Assembly (NCBI GenBank): GCA_029884335.1 | Contig: JAOUIA010000027.1 | Coordinates: 1 to 43,952, forward strand | Length of the DNA: 43,952 bases | Source: Betaproteobacteria bacterium | GTDB taxonomy: Bacteria; Pseudomonadota; Gammaproteobacteria; Burkholderiales; Casimicrobiaceae | Direction of reading: 5' to 3' | Shown: positions 28,952-38,656 of the stretch, piece by piece | Layout: each line of letters begins with the position of its first letter | Position numbering within the stretch: position 1 is the first letter of the stretch | Position numbers and translations under genes: made by a program | Notes under the pieces: generated by a model | Told to the model about the DNA's origin: nothing | The model's database searches: none | The model's input: the letters and a program-made list of their open reading frames with translations, nothing else

Positions 28952-30217
28952 TCAGGGAATGCGCTTGTCGATGGTGAGCGCGACGCCGGACGCGCCGAGC
29001 CTGACGGGCGCGGAGAGGCCCTCGAAGTCGCCCGACGCAGGCATCGGGCTGCCCGAGCGCGACACCCGGGCGCCGACGACCACCTCGGCGTGATTCGACA
29101 GCTTCATGTTCGGCGCCATCGCCATCGAGTCGTCGAGCGTGAAGTCGAGCGGCAGGTCCTTCACCTGCTTGCGCAGCAGCGCGAGCGGCGCGCGCGAGCC
29201 GTCGGCCGGCCGCGCGAACACGTAGACGGCGTCCTCGGGTTGCACGCTCGCGGCGAGAGTGGGGGACAGCGCGACGCGTCCCGCGACGCGCGCTCCGCCC
29301 GCTGCCGGGGACGGCGGCGGGGACGCCGCAGCCACGGCGGGCGCCGCGGGCGCGGCGGCGGGCATCCCGGCGAGCTGGCGCGCCTCGGCGAGGCTGCCGG
29401 CGAGCGACTGCGCGATCGGCGAGTCGGGAGGCACCGCGGCAGTCGCGCGTTCCCAGTACCCGGCTGCCTTCGCGTACTGCTTGCGGTTGAACGCGACCGT
29501 GCCCGCGAGCGCGTTCGCCTTCCAGTGGTTCGGATCGGCTTTGAGCGCGCGCGCGATGATCTCCTCCGGCTTGCCGTCCAGCGAGCGGCCCTGCGCCACG
29601 CCCAGCGCGTCGGCGTAGTCGGCGAGGAGGTCGGCGTGGTCCGGGACCAGCGACGTCGCCTTCTCGTAGGCCTTCACGGCCTCTTCCGCGCGGCCCGTCA
29701 CGTAGTAGGTGCGCGCGAGGACCACCCAGCCGTCGACGTTGTTCGGGTCGGCGGCGAGCTTCTGCTTGACCTGCTCGATCATCGCCTCGATCTGCTGCGG
29801 CGAAGTCGCGTGCTGCTCGTCGCTCGGGGCGCCGGCGGAGCGGGCCGCGTCCGGCGAGAGCGCCGAGGGCGTGCCGAGCACGAGGTAGAGGACGACGGCG
29901 GCGATGGGCATCAGCGCGGCCACGATCGCGCCGGTGAGCGCGCCCGAGCGCTGCGGGGTGACCGAGTCCGCGTCGGACGCGCGCGTCTCCTCCAGCACGC
30001 GCCGATCGAGCTCGGTGCGCGAGACATCGTACTGATCGGCGGAAATCGTGCCGTTGGCGAGGTCGGCCTCCAATTCGGCACGGGCGTCGCGCAGGACGGC
30101 GAGATTGCTGGCCTCGCTGGCGATCGCGGCGACGGGCCGGCGCTTGAGCAGCGGCACCAGGATCCAGGCGAGGGCCGCCAGCAGCATGGCGGCGGCGACG
30201 ACGGCGAACGTGATCAC
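28952..30217 (-). CDS. ccmI: Cytochrome c biogenesis protein CcmI
   Basis: 421 residues. Two N-terminal membrane segments flank a cytoplasmic loop (residues about 25-90, with RRVLEETRASD). Then TPR repeats (NNVDGWVVLARTYYVTGRAEEA) and a C-terminal beta-rich periplasmic domain. CcmI presents apocytochromes to CcmF/H. I chose the GTG at 30217 because it overlaps the ccmH stop (GTGA) and opens directly into the first membrane segment. Confidence 0.9.
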   Translation of the reverse strand: MITFAVVAAAMLLAALAWILVPLLKRRPVAAIASEASNLAVLRDARAELEADLANGTISADQYDVSRTELDRRVLEETRASDADSVTPQRSGALTGAIVAALMPIAAVVLYLVLGTPSALSPDAARSAGAPSDEQHATSPQQIEAMIEQVKQKLAADPNNVDGWVVLARTYYVTGRAEEAVKAYEKATSLVPDHADLLADYADALGVAQGRSLDGKPEEIIARALKADPNHWKANALAGTVAFNRKQYAKAAGYWERATAAVPPDSPIAQSLAGSLAEARQLAGMPAAAPAAPAVAAASPPPSPAAGGARVAGRVALSPTLAASVQPEDAVYVFARPADGSRAPLALLRKQVKDLPLDFTLDDSMAMAPNMKLSNHAEVVVGARVSRSGSPMPASGDFEGLSAPVRLGASGVALTIDKRIP

Positions 30218-30705
30218 GACGGGTCCTTCGTGGTTCCGGCAAGCAGCGCTTCCGCGCGCGCGCGGTCCTCCGCGCTGAGCGGGGCGGGCGCGGGCGCGCG
30301 GCGGCGATCGCGCACGAGGCGCACGAGCAGGGCCAGCCCGACCAGGAGCAGCAGCGCCGGCCCGCCCCACAGCAGCAGCGTGGTGGCCTTGAACGGCGGC
30401 TTGTAGAGGACGAAGTCGCCGTAGCGGTCGGTCATGTACTTGACGATCTCGTCGTCGCTGCGGCCGGCCGCGATCTGCTCGTTCACCTGACGGCGCAGGT
30501 CGACCGCGAGGTCCGCGTTCGACTCCGCGATCGTCTGGTTCTGGCAGACGAGGCAGCGCAGCTGCTCGGAGAGGCGGACCGCGCGCGCCTGCGCGACCGG
30601 GTCCTTCGCGGTGGGCACGGCGTCCGCGGCGTGCGCGAGCGGCGCGGCGGCAAGTGCCAGCGCGCACAGCGCGCCGGCGGCGAGACGGCGAAGGGGGGCG
30701 GTCAT
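30214..30705 (-). CDS. ccmH: Cytochrome c maturation thiol-oxidoreductase CcmH
   Basis: 163 residues with a signal peptide, the LRCLVCQNQ motif (Cys51, Cys54) and one C-terminal membrane anchor. CcmH reduces the apocytochrome thiols for haem attachment. It overlaps both neighbours by four bases, with ccmG (stop at 30702) and with ccmI (stop at 30214). Confidence 0.95.
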   Translation of the reverse strand: MTAPLRRLAAGALCALALAAAPLAHAADAVPTAKDPVAQARAVRLSEQLRCLVCQNQTIAESNADLAVDLRRQVNEQIAAGRSDDEIVKYMTDRYGDFVLYKPPFKATTLLLWGGPALLLLVGLALLVRLVRDRRRAPAPAPLSAEDRARAEALLAGTTKDPS

Positions 30706-31232
30706 GATTTCTGCAGCTCGCGGACGAGCGGGATGATCTTCTTCTCGAGCGCCTGCGCGGTGACCGGGCCGATGTGCTTGTAGCGGATGACGCCGGCCTT
30801 GTCGATCAGGAACGTCTCGGGGACGCCGTAGACGCCGTAGTCGATGCCTACGGCGCCGTCGCGGTCGACCACGGAGAGGTCGTAGGGATCGCCGTGCTGC
30901 CGCAGCCACTGGATGCCGGCGGCGGGGTCGTCCTTGTAGTCGAGGCCGACGATGGGGACGATCTTGGCCCTGGCGAGCTCGACGAGCAGCGGGTGCTCCT
31001 CGCGGCAGGCCACGCACCACGACGCCCACACGTTGAGCAGCCACACCTTGCCCTTCATGTCGGCGGTGCCGAACGCCTGCGCGGGATCGTGCAGGCGCTT
31101 TAGCTGGAACTGGGGCGCGGGCTTGCCGATCAGCGGGCTCGGCACCTCCCGCGGGTTGAGGCCGAGGCCCACCAGCAGGAATGCGAAGACGACGCCGAAG
31201 ACGGCGAGCGGGATGAGGAGCTTCCTGTTCAT
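30702..31232 (-). CDS. ccmG: Thiol:disulfide interchange protein CcmG (DsbE)
   Basis: 176 residues, N-terminal membrane anchor and a periplasmic thioredoxin fold. The WCVAC site is Cys73/Cys76 and the cis-proline loop is YGVYGVPETFLID. It keeps the CcmH/apocytochrome cysteines reduced. The start has no overlap with ccmF (15 bases apart). Confidence 0.95.
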   Translation of the reverse strand: MNRKLLIPLAVFGVVFAFLLVGLGLNPREVPSPLIGKPAPQFQLKRLHDPAQAFGTADMKGKVWLLNVWASWCVACREEHPLLVELARAKIVPIVGLDYKDDPAAGIQWLRQHGDPYDLSVVDRDGAVGIDYGVYGVPETFLIDKAGVIRYKHIGPVTAQALEKKIIPLVRELQKS

Positions 31233-31247
31233 CGCGCGCTTCCCCGT

Positions 31248-33221
31248 TCAGCGCGCCGCGGCCGCCGCGGCCGGCAGCGCCTGCTCGCGGCGCGCGAGCC
31301 GGTAGCGGCGGTCGGAGAGCGCGACCAGGCCGCCTAGCGCCATCACGATGCAGCCGAACCAGATCCACGTGACGAACGGCTTGCGGTAGACGCGCACGGC
31401 CCAGGCCTGGCCCTCGATCGGCTCGCCGAGCGACACGTAGAGGTCGCCGAAGATCCCGCTGTCGATCGCCGCCTCGGTCATCGGCATGCTCCGCTGCGAC
31501 GCGTAGACGCGCTTCTCCGGCATCAGCTTCTCGAACGAGATGCCGTCGCGCGCGACGTCGAACGTGCCGCGCACCGCGCGGTAGTTGGGGCCGGGCGTCT
31601 CCGCGGTGCCCTCGAACCTGAACGTGTAGCGCCCGATGGTCACCGTGTCGCCGGGCGCCATCTTCACGTCGCGCTCGGTCTGGTAGCTGTTGACCATCGT
31701 CACGCCGACGATGAACACCGCGACGCCGAGGTGCGCGAGCAGCATCCCCCACCAGCCGCGCGGTTGCCTGGCGAGCCGCGCCAGCGCGCCGCCCTGCGCG
31801 CCCGCCGCGCGCTCGCGCACGTTGACGAACGTCGTGGCCACGATCCACAGGGCCAGCAGCAGGCCGAAGGCCGCGCCGGGCTTCCACGCGTCCGCGAGGA
31901 ACGGCAGGAGAGCGGCGAGGACGACCGCGACCGCGAACGCCCACTTGAGGCGCGTGGCGAGATCGGGGAGGCTCGCCTGCTTCCACTTCGCGAGCGGGCC
32001 CACGCCCATGAGGAAGACCAGCGGGGCCATCACGGGGACGAACACCGCGTCGAAGTACGGCGGGCCGACCGAGATCTTGCCCAGCGAGAGCGCGTCGAGG
32101 AACAGCGGGTAGAGCGTGCCGAGCAGCACCGTCGCGCAGGCCACCGAGAGCAGCACGTTGTTCGCCATCAGTGCCGACTCGCGCGACACGGCGTCGAAGC
32201 TGCCCCCGGTGCCGACCTTGGGCGCGCGCAGCGCGAAGATCAGCAGCGAACCGCCGATGACCACGGCGAGGAACATCAGGATGAAGATGCCGCGCCGCGG
32301 GTCCGTGGCGAACGCGTGCACCGACGTGAGCACGCCGGAGCGCACCAGGAAAGTGCCGAGCAGCGACAGCGAGAATGCCGCGATTGCGAGGAGCACCGTC
32401 CACGCCTTGAACGTGCCGCGCTTCTCGGTGACGGCGAGCGAGTGGATCAGCGCGGTGCCGACGAGCCACGGCATGAACGACGCGTTCTCCACCGGGTCCC
32501 AGAACCACCAGCCGCCCCAGCCCAGCTCGTAGTATGCCCACCAGCTGCCGATCATGATGCCGAGCGTCAGGAACACCCACGCGAGCGTGGTCCACGGCCG
32601 CGACCAGCGCGCCCACGTCGCGTCCAGCCGCCCGCCGAGCAGCGCCGCGACCGCGAACGCGAAGGCCACGGAAAAGCCGACGTAGCCCATGTAGAGCATC
32701 GGCGGGTGGAAGACCATGCCCGGGTCCTGCAGCAGCGGGTTCAGGTCGCGCCCTTCCGCGGGCACCGGGAAGATGCGGTCGAACGGATCGGAGGTCGTGA
32801 GCATGAACAGCAGGAAGCCGGCCGCGACGAAGCCCATCACGCCGAGCACCCTCGCGACCATCTCGTCGGGCAGGTGGCGGCTCGCGAGCGACACCGCGAC
32901 GCTCCAGCCGGAGAGCATCAGCACCCACAGCAGCATCGAGCCTTCGTGCGAGCCCCAGGTCGCCGCGATGCGGTAGGGCGCCGGCAGCGTGGTGTTGGAG
33001 TTCGTCGCGACGTTGAGCACCGAGAAGTCGTTCACGTAGAACGACCAGGCGAGGCACGCCCACGCGAAGGCCACGAACAGGAACTGCGCCTGCGCGGCCG
33101 GCCGCGCGACCGCCATCCACGCGGGCACGCGCCTGTGCGCGCCGACGATCGGCAGCGCCGCCTGCACGGCGGAGAGCAGGAGCGCCAGGATCAGCGCGAA
33201 GTGTCCGAGTTCCGGAATCAT
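31248..33221 (-). CDS. ccmF: Cytochrome c haem lyase subunit CcmF
   Basis: 657 residues with about 15 membrane segments, the haem ligase. The tryptophan-rich WWD-type motif GGWWFWDPVENASFMPW is at about residue 235 and the conserved histidines flank it. FSLSLLGTFLVRSGVLTSVHAFA follows (core GTFLVRSGVLTSVHAF). It receives haem from CcmE and attaches it to apocytochromes with CcmH/I. Confidence 0.96.
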   Translation of the reverse strand: MIPELGHFALILALLLSAVQAALPIVGAHRRVPAWMAVARPAAQAQFLFVAFAWACLAWSFYVNDFSVLNVATNSNTTLPAPYRIAATWGSHEGSMLLWVLMLSGWSVAVSLASRHLPDEMVARVLGVMGFVAAGFLLFMLTTSDPFDRIFPVPAEGRDLNPLLQDPGMVFHPPMLYMGYVGFSVAFAFAVAALLGGRLDATWARWSRPWTTLAWVFLTLGIMIGSWWAYYELGWGGWWFWDPVENASFMPWLVGTALIHSLAVTEKRGTFKAWTVLLAIAAFSLSLLGTFLVRSGVLTSVHAFATDPRRGIFILMFLAVVIGGSLLIFALRAPKVGTGGSFDAVSRESALMANNVLLSVACATVLLGTLYPLFLDALSLGKISVGPPYFDAVFVPVMAPLVFLMGVGPLAKWKQASLPDLATRLKWAFAVAVVLAALLPFLADAWKPGAAFGLLLALWIVATTFVNVRERAAGAQGGALARLARQPRGWWGMLLAHLGVAVFIVGVTMVNSYQTERDVKMAPGDTVTIGRYTFRFEGTAETPGPNYRAVRGTFDVARDGISFEKLMPEKRVYASQRSMPMTEAAIDSGIFGDLYVSLGEPIEGQAWAVRVYRKPFVTWIWFGCIVMALGGLVALSDRRYRLARREQALPAAAAAAR

Positions 33222-33233
33222 GGGCTGCCCTTG

Positions 33234-33692
33234 TCAGTGCGCGAGCGTCTTCGCGGCGTTCTTCTCCGCCGCGTCGATGTGCGCCTTGTTGACTGCCGCC
33301 GCGGCTTCCGGCGGCATGTAGTTCTCGTCGTGCTTGGCCAGCACTTCGCTCGCGACGAACGTGCCGTCGGGCTGGAGCTTCCCCTGCGCCACCACGCCCT
33401 TGCCCTCCTTGAAGAGGTCGGGGAGGATGCCCTGGTAGGTGACGGGGATCGTCTTCGCGGTGTCGGTCACCTTGAAGTGCACGACGATGCCGTCGCGGCG
33501 CACGCTCTTCTCCTCGACCAGGCCGCCGATGCGGAACGTGCGGCCCTGCGGCGCCTTGTTCTCGGCGACGTCGGTGGGCGAGAAGAAGAACACGAGGTTG
33601 GACTGGAACGCGTTCAGGACGAGCGCGACGGCGACGCCGAGCACGGCGATGCCGGCGAGGATCCAGGCGATGCGACGGTGACGGGGCTTCAT
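33234..33692 (-). CDS. ccmE: Periplasmic haem chaperone CcmE
   Basis: 152 residues: one N-terminal membrane anchor, an OB-fold periplasmic domain and the haem-binding motif HDENY with His121 (covalent haem site) and Tyr125. [18 protein letters not shown] starts the domain. The ATG at 33692 overlaps ccmD's stop. Length is normal for the family. Confidence 0.96.
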   Translation of the reverse strand: MKPRHRRIAWILAGIAVLGVAVALVLNAFQSNLVFFFSPTDVAENKAPQGRTFRIGGLVEEKSVRRDGIVVHFKVTDTAKTIPVTYQGILPDLFKEGKGVVAQGKLQPDGTFVASEVLAKHDENYMPPEAAAAVNKAHIDAAEKNAAKTLAH

Positions 33693-33829
33693 GGCGTGGG
33701 AAGGTTCTCGATGCTTGCCTGCGCGGCGGCGACGGCGTTGCGGCGTCGCGCGCGCAGGGCGACGACCTCGACGATCAGCAGGAGGACGGTGACGCCGTAG
33801 GCGCCGAGGATGAAGTGCCAGTGGTTCAT
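33689..33829 (-). CDS. ccmD: Haem exporter protein CcmD
   Basis: 46 residues. It opens [18 protein letters not shown], a single membrane helix, then a basic VALRARRRN segment, which is the CcmD pattern. It overlaps ccmE by four bases (ATGA). CcmD releases holo-CcmE from CcmABC. Too short for many ORF callers. Confidence 0.85.
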   Translation of the reverse strand: MNHWHFILGAYGVTVLLLIVEVVALRARRRNAVAAAQASIENLPTP

Positions 33830-33852
33830 GGTGCGCTCCTCCCGAGGGCGTC

Positions 33853-33921
33853 ATTCCCGCGCAAGCGGGAATCCAGCGTCGTTGCGCCGGATAGACACTG
33901 GGTCCCCGCATGCGCGGGGAC
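33853..33921. repeat. Palindromic repeat pair in the ccmD-ccmC gap
   Basis: ATTCCCGC-GCAA-GCGGGAAT at 33853-33872 and GTCCCCGC-ATGC-GCGGGGAC at 33902-33921, both perfect eight-bp stems. The first resembles the neisserial dRS3 (ATTCCC...GGGAAT) type and a common proteobacterial CATTCCCGC repeat; the second belongs with GTCCCCGC-type relatives. They interrupt an otherwise tightly packed ccm operon between ccmC and ccmD. Confidence 0.75.
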
Positions 33922-33962
33922 GACGATGGCGTTGTTGTGTGAGCCTTTCATCGGTGCGGGAG

Positions 33963-34706
33963 CTACCTTGCGCTCCCGACTTCGGGCAGCGCGGCGACCC
34001 ACGCCGCGCTGCGCTCGCGCTCCAGCATGATCGAGCGCACCCGCGAGAGCACCACGGCGATGGCGTAGAACCAGAACGCGAAGCTCATCACCAGCATGCC
34101 CCACAGCATGGTCGCCTCCATCGACGACCCCGTCGGCTTCACCGACGCGCCCTGGTGCAGCGTGTTCCACCACTGCACCGAGTAGTAGATGATCGGGATG
34201 TTCACCACCCCCACCAGCGACAGCACGGCGCAGGCGCGGTCGGCCCGCCGCGCCTCGCCGATCGCCTGGCGCAGCGCGATGATGCCCAGGTAGAGGAACA
34301 GCAGGATCAGCTCGGAGGTCATCCGCGCGTCCCACGCCCAGTAGGTGCCCCAGGTCGGCCGTCCCCACAGCGCGCCGGTCCACAGGGCGAGGAAGGTCAT
34401 CAGCGCGCCGGTGGGGGCGATGGCCTGCGCCATCATGCCCGACAGGCGCGTGTTGAAGGCGAGCAGCAGCGCGCCCCAGAAGGCCATGACGACGTAGAGG
34501 AACATCGACATCCACGCCGAGGGCACGTGGATGAAGATGATGCGGTAGACCTCGCCCTGCTGGAAGTCGGTGGGCGCGACGGCGAAGCCCAGCCACAGCC
34601 CGATCGCGGCGAGCACCGCCGCGCCCCAGCCGAACCACGGGATCAGCTTCCCCGCCAGCGGGTGGAACGACGCCGGCGACGCGTACCTGGTCCAGTTGAG
34701 TGCCAT
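33963..34706 (-). CDS. ccmC: Haem exporter protein CcmC
   Basis: 247 residues, six membrane segments. The WWD-type motif WGTYWAWDARMTSE and conserved histidines IFIHVPSAWMS and WWNTLHQG are present. CcmC binds haem and loads it onto CcmE. The start at 34706 gives the MALNWTRYASPASF N-terminus of the family. Confidence 0.95.
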   Translation of the reverse strand: MALNWTRYASPASFHPLAGKLIPWFGWGAAVLAAIGLWLGFAVAPTDFQQGEVYRIIFIHVPSAWMSMFLYVVMAFWGALLLAFNTRLSGMMAQAIAPTGALMTFLALWTGALWGRPTWGTYWAWDARMTSELILLFLYLGIIALRQAIGEARRADRACAVLSLVGVVNIPIIYYSVQWWNTLHQGASVKPTGSSMEATMLWGMLVMSFAFWFYAIAVVLSRVRSIMLERERSAAWVAALPEVGSAR

Positions 34707-34721
34707 CGTTCGCGGTTTCCG

Positions 34722-35456
34722 TCAGTCGAGTGCGATGCGCACGGCCGCGGCCGCGGCGAAAGGCGTACCCACCAGGGCGAGCGCGAGCCCTGCGCCGAGC
34801 AGCGAGAGGTTGGCCGTGGCGCCCAGGCCCGCGCGGACGGAGTCGACCGCGCCTGCGCCGAAGATCAGCACGGGCACGTACAGCGGCAGGATGAGCAGCG
34901 CGAGCAGGCTGCCGCCGCCGCCGCGCAGTCCGAGCGTGAGCGCGGCGCCGACCGCGCCGAGCAGCGAGAGGATCGGCGTGCCGAGCAGCAGCCCCGCGAC
35001 GAGGACCCCGACGCTCTCGCCGTCGAGGTAGTACTGCAGCGCGAGCAGCGGCGCGAGCAGCGCGACGGGAAGTCCCGTGGTCAGCCAGTGCGCGAGCACC
35101 TTGCCGGCGATCAGCGCTTCGAGGGGGTAGGGCGACAAGGCGATCTGCTCGAGCGTTCCGTCGGCGTGGTCGGTGGCGAAAAGGCGCGGCAACGACAGCA
35201 GGGAGGCGAGCAGCGCGGCGACCCACAGCACGCCGGGGCCCATCGTCGCGAGCAGGTTGCGCTCGGGCGTCATCGACAGCGGGAAGAGCGCGACGACGAT
35301 CACGTAGAACAGCAGCTGCACGCCGAGTTCCGCGCGCGAGCGCATCGCGAGCCGCAGGTCGCGGGCCACGGCCCACCGGAGGCCCGCCAGTGCACCGTCG
35401 CCTCCTGCGCCGAAGGCGGCTTCGACGCCCGGGGGGGCGGTGGCCGCCATCGTCAT
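34722..35456 (-). CDS. ccmB: Haem exporter protein CcmB
   Basis: 244 residues with six membrane segments. LRWAVARDLRLAMRSRAELG, then LPRLFATDHADGTLEQIALSP (key part DHADGTLEQI), which is the CcmB signature. It is the permease partner of CcmA. Four-base overlap with ccmA (stop at 35453). Confidence 0.94.
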   Translation of the reverse strand: MTMAATAPPGVEAAFGAGGDGALAGLRWAVARDLRLAMRSRAELGVQLLFYVIVVALFPLSMTPERNLLATMGPGVLWVAALLASLLSLPRLFATDHADGTLEQIALSPYPLEALIAGKVLAHWLTTGLPVALLAPLLALQYYLDGESVGVLVAGLLLGTPILSLLGAVGAALTLGLRGGGGSLLALLILPLYVPVLIFGAGAVDSVRAGLGATANLSLLGAGLALALVGTPFAAAAAVRIALD

Positions 35457-36070
35457 CCGCCCAGCACCAGCGATCGCACCCGCTCCGGCTCGAGGCCGAG
35501 CGATTGGTGCGTGGCGAGCACCGCGACGCCGCCGCGGTCGAGGTGCTCGTGGACGAGCTTCGCAAGCAGATCGATGCCGGCCGCGTCCAGCGCGGTCGCC
35601 GGCTCGTCCAGCACCAGGACGGGCCGGCGCAGCACCGCGAGGCGGGCGAGCCCGATGCGGCGCCTTTGTCCGGCCGAGAGGACGCGCGCCGGCAGGTTCC
35701 GCCGGCGTCCGAGCGCGACCGCGTCGAGCGCGGCACGAAGCTCGGGCACGGCAACCGGCGCTCCTGCCAGCTGAACCAGCGAGGATAGATTCTCCTCCGC
35801 AGTCAATTCGTCTTTCAATGCCGGAAGATGGCCTGCGTAGGCAACAGAAGAGCGAAGTTCCTGCGAATATGGTGCCACCTTGTTGCCGTTCAGCCGGATT
35901 TCCCCGGCGGCCGGAGCGGACAGCCCGGCCAACATCCGCAACAACGTAGTCTTCCCCGTCCCGTTGGGCCCGGTCACGACCAGCGCCTCCCCGGCGGCAA
36001 GCCGGAAGCCCACGCCGGCAAACAGGTCGGCGTGTCCCCGTCGTCCGGCGAGGTCGTGGGCTTCGAGCAT
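35453..36070 (-). CDS. ccmA: Haem exporter ATPase CcmA
   Basis: 205 residues, ABC ATPase. Walker A GPNGTGKTT near residue 34, signature LSAGQRRR near 135 and Walker B VLVLDEPATALD near 150. It releases holo-CcmE from the CcmC complex using ATP. First gene of the minus-strand operon. Confidence 0.96.
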   Translation of the reverse strand: MLEAHDLAGRRGHADLFAGVGFRLAAGEALVVTGPNGTGKTTLLRMLAGLSAPAAGEIRLNGNKVAPYSQELRSSVAYAGHLPALKDELTAEENLSSLVQLAGAPVAVPELRAALDAVALGRRRNLPARVLSAGQRRRIGLARLAVLRRPVLVLDEPATALDAAGIDLLAKLVHEHLDRGGVAVLATHQSLGLEPERVRSLVLGG

Positions 36071-36138
36071 CGGGAGTGGGTTATCGGCAGCAATCGGCAG
36101 GGCGGCGCGCCCGGAACTGCCGCGAAACCCGCGTTCGG

Positions 36139-36144
36139 ATTATA
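36139..36144 (-). promoter_or_regulatory. Possible -10 element of the ccm operon
   Basis: TATAAT (perfect) on the minus strand 69 bases before ccmA. No good -35 hexamer stands at 16-18 bases, so the call rests on one hexamer in GC-rich DNA. Confidence 0.4.
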
Positions 36145-36287
36145 GATGGGGGGGCGTTGCCGGATTTGTGGCACGTCAAGGGTGGCAGCGTAGGGCAGCC
36201 TGCTCCGCGATAGTCGTCAGCGCCGCCGGGAGGTTCCCGTGGCCCGAAAAGCCCTTCGGCTATGATCGCCGCAAAGGAAACGCCGCC

Positions 36288-38585
36288 ATGTCCGACGAGA
36301 ACATCCGCGAAGCTTCGCTCGAATACCACCGCGCCTACCCGCCGGGGAAGATCGCGCTCGCCGCGACCAAGCAGCTCACCAACCAGCGCGACCTGGCCCT
36401 TGCCTACTCCCCCGGGGTTGCGGCCGCGTGCGACGAGATCGTGCGCGACCCCGCGCAGGTCTCGGCGCTCACGGCGCGCGCGAACCTGATCGGCGTGATC
36501 ACGAACGGCACGGCCGTGCTGGGGCTGGGTCCGATCGGCCCGCTAGCCGCGAAGCCCGTCATGGAAGGCAAGGCGGTGCTGTTCAAGAAGTTCGCCGGCA
36601 TCGACTGCTTCGACATCGAGATTGCAGAGCGCGACCCCGACCGGCTGGTCGACATGATCTGCGCGCTCGAGCCCACGTTCGGCGGCATCAACCTCGAGGA
36701 CATCAAGGCGCCCGAGTGCTTCCACATCGAGCGCCGCTGCCGCGAGCGCATGCGCATCCCCGTGTTCCACGACGACCAGCACGGCACCGCGATCATCGTG
36801 GGCGCGGCGCTGATCAACGGGCTGCGCGTGGTCGGCAAGTCGATCGGCGAGGTGAAGATGGTCGTCTCCGGCGCCGGCGCGGCGGCGCTCGCCTGCCTCG
36901 ACCTCCTCGTCGCGCTGGGCGTGCGGCGCGAGAGCATCTGGGTCGCCGACATCGAGGGCGTGGTGTACGAGGGCCGCACGGCGCTGATGGACGAGCACAA
37001 GGCGCGCTATGCGCAGCGCACGCAGGCGCGCAGCCTCGTCGACGTCCTGCCGGAGGCGGACGTGTTCCTCGGCCTCTCCGCGGCGAAGGTGCTGAAGCCC
37101 GAGTGGCTCGCGCTGATGGCGGAGAGGCCGCTGATCTTCGCGCTCGCCAATCCCGAGCCCGAGATCATGCCCGACGTCGCGAAGGCGGCGCGGCCCGACG
37201 CGGTGATCGCCACCGGCCGCTCGGACTTCCCGAACCAGGTCAACAACGTCCTCTGCTTCCCGTTCATCTTCCGCGGCGCGCTCGACGTCGGCGCAACGCA
37301 GATCAACGAGCCGATGAAGCTCGCCGCCGTGCACGCGATCGCCGACCTCGCGATGGCCGAGCAGTCGGACATCGTCGCCGCCGCCTACGACGTGCAGGAC
37401 CTGAAGTTCGGCCCGGACTACCTGATCCCGAAGCCCTTCGATCCGCGGCTGATCGTCATGATCGCGCCCGCCGTGGCGAAGGCGGCGATGGAATCCGGGG
37501 TGGCGACGCGGCCGATCGCCGACTTCGCCGCGTACCGCGAGAAGCTCACCACGTTCGTCTACCACTCCGGCCTGCTGATGAAGCCGGTGTTCCAGGCCGC
37601 CAAGCTCGCGCCGCGGCGGATCGTCTACGCCGAGGGCGAGGACGAGCGCGTGCTGCGCGCCGCGCAGGTCGTCGTCGACGAGGGGCTGGCGAAGCCGATC
37701 GTCGTCGGCCGTCCGGCGGTCATCGAGCGGCACATCGCGCGCCACGGGCTGCGCATCCGCCCGGGCACGGACTTCGAGGTCGTCAACCCGGAGTACGACC
37801 CGCGCTACCGCGACTACTGGACCGAGTACTACCGGCTCACGCGGCGCAAGGGCGTCTCGCAGCAGTACGCGAAGATCGAGATGCGCCGGCGGCTGACGCT
37901 GATCGGCGCCATGATGGTCCACCGCGGCGAGGCCGACGGGATGCTGTGCGGCACGTTCGGCACGCACGCGCTGCACCTCGGCTACGTAGACCAGGTGATC
38001 GGCCTGCGGAAGGGCGCGCGGCAGTACGCCGCGATGAACGCGGTGATGCTGCCGGGGCGCACGGTGTTCATCGCGGACACCTACGTCAACTACGACCCGC
38101 CCGCCGACGTGCTGGCGGAGATCACGCTGCTCGCGGCCGAGGAGATCCGCCGCTTCGGCATCGAGCCGCGTGTCGCGCTGCTGTCGCACTCGAGCTTCGG
38201 CACCAGCGATCATCCGTCGGCGCGCAAGATGCGCGACACGCTGGCGCTGCTCGCCGGGATGGCGCCGGACCTCGAGGTCGAGGGCGAGATGCACGGCGAC
38301 GCGGCGCTCGACGAGGCGGTGCGCGAAGCCGCGTTCCCGGGCTCCCGCCTCAGGGGCGGGGCGAACCTGCTGATCATGCCGACGCTCGACGCCGCGAACA
38401 TCGCGTTCAACCTGCTCAAGGCGGCCTCGGGCGGCGGCGTGACGCTGGGTCCGATCCTGCTCGGCGTCGCGAAGCCCTGCCACATCCTCACGCCGTCCGC
38501 GACCGTGCGCCGGCTCGTCAACATGACCGCGCTCGCGGTCGTCGACGTCAACACCTCGGCGCAGCGGCAGGCGTCGCTGCTCTAG
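36288..38585 (+). CDS. maeB: NADP-dependent malic enzyme with C-terminal phosphate acetyltransferase-like domain
   Basis: 765 residues, the normal MaeB length. The N-terminal malic enzyme half converts malate to pyruvate and CO2 and shows [13 protein letters not shown], the metal/substrate region [10 protein letters not shown] and the NADP Rossmann segment [16 protein letters not shown]. The C-terminal half resembles phosphotransacetylase ([18 protein letters not shown]) but has a regulatory role in known MaeB. The ATG at 36288 follows AAAGGAAACG. The frame is open 400 bases further upstream, but that part overlaps the minus-strand ccm operon and is not MaeB-like. It is divergent from ccmA. 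Confidence 0.95.
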   Translation: MSDENIREASLEYHRAYPPGKIALAATKQLTNQRDLALAYSPGVAAACDEIVRDPAQVSALTARANLIGVITNGTAVLGLGPIGPLAAKPVMEGKAVLFKKFAGIDCFDIEIAERDPDRLVDMICALEPTFGGINLEDIKAPECFHIERRCRERMRIPVFHDDQHGTAIIVGAALINGLRVVGKSIGEVKMVVSGAGAAALACLDLLVALGVRRESIWVADIEGVVYEGRTALMDEHKARYAQRTQARSLVDVLPEADVFLGLSAAKVLKPEWLALMAERPLIFALANPEPEIMPDVAKAARPDAVIATGRSDFPNQVNNVLCFPFIFRGALDVGATQINEPMKLAAVHAIADLAMAEQSDIVAAAYDVQDLKFGPDYLIPKPFDPRLIVMIAPAVAKAAMESGVATRPIADFAAYREKLTTFVYHSGLLMKPVFQAAKLAPRRIVYAEGEDERVLRAAQVVVDEGLAKPIVVGRPAVIERHIARHGLRIRPGTDFEVVNPEYDPRYRDYWTEYYRLTRRKGVSQQYAKIEMRRRLTLIGAMMVHRGEADGMLCGTFGTHALHLGYVDQVIGLRKGARQYAAMNAVMLPGRTVFIADTYVNYDPPADVLAEITLLAAEEIRRFGIEPRVALLSHSSFGTSDHPSARKMRDTLALLAGMAPDLEVEGEMHGDAALDEAVREAAFPGSRLRGGANLLIMPTLDAANIAFNLLKAASGGGVTLGPILLGVAKPCHILTPSATVRRLVNMTALAVVDVNTSAQRQASLL

Positions 38586-38656
38586 GGGTCCGCGGCCGTC
38601 GAGTGGCGCACGGCGGCGTGGGCGCACCGCGGGCAGGCGGGCTGACTCCTCTCTGG

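Noticed and set aside
27032-30406. A 1124-codon plus-strand open frame over the octaheme reductase and ccmI
   Set aside because: Its translation is low-complexity Arg/Val/Ala/His without domain features and lies antisense to clearly recognisable genes.
36261-36266. TATGAT as a maeB -10 element
   Set aside because: There is no acceptable -35 at 15-19 bases, and it is only 21 bases from the start codon, so it was not listed as a promoter.
35880-36287. N-terminal extension of MaeB by 136 residues
   Set aside because: It overlaps ccmA on the other strand and its composition is not MaeB-like; the ATG at 36288 has a good Shine-Dalgarno.
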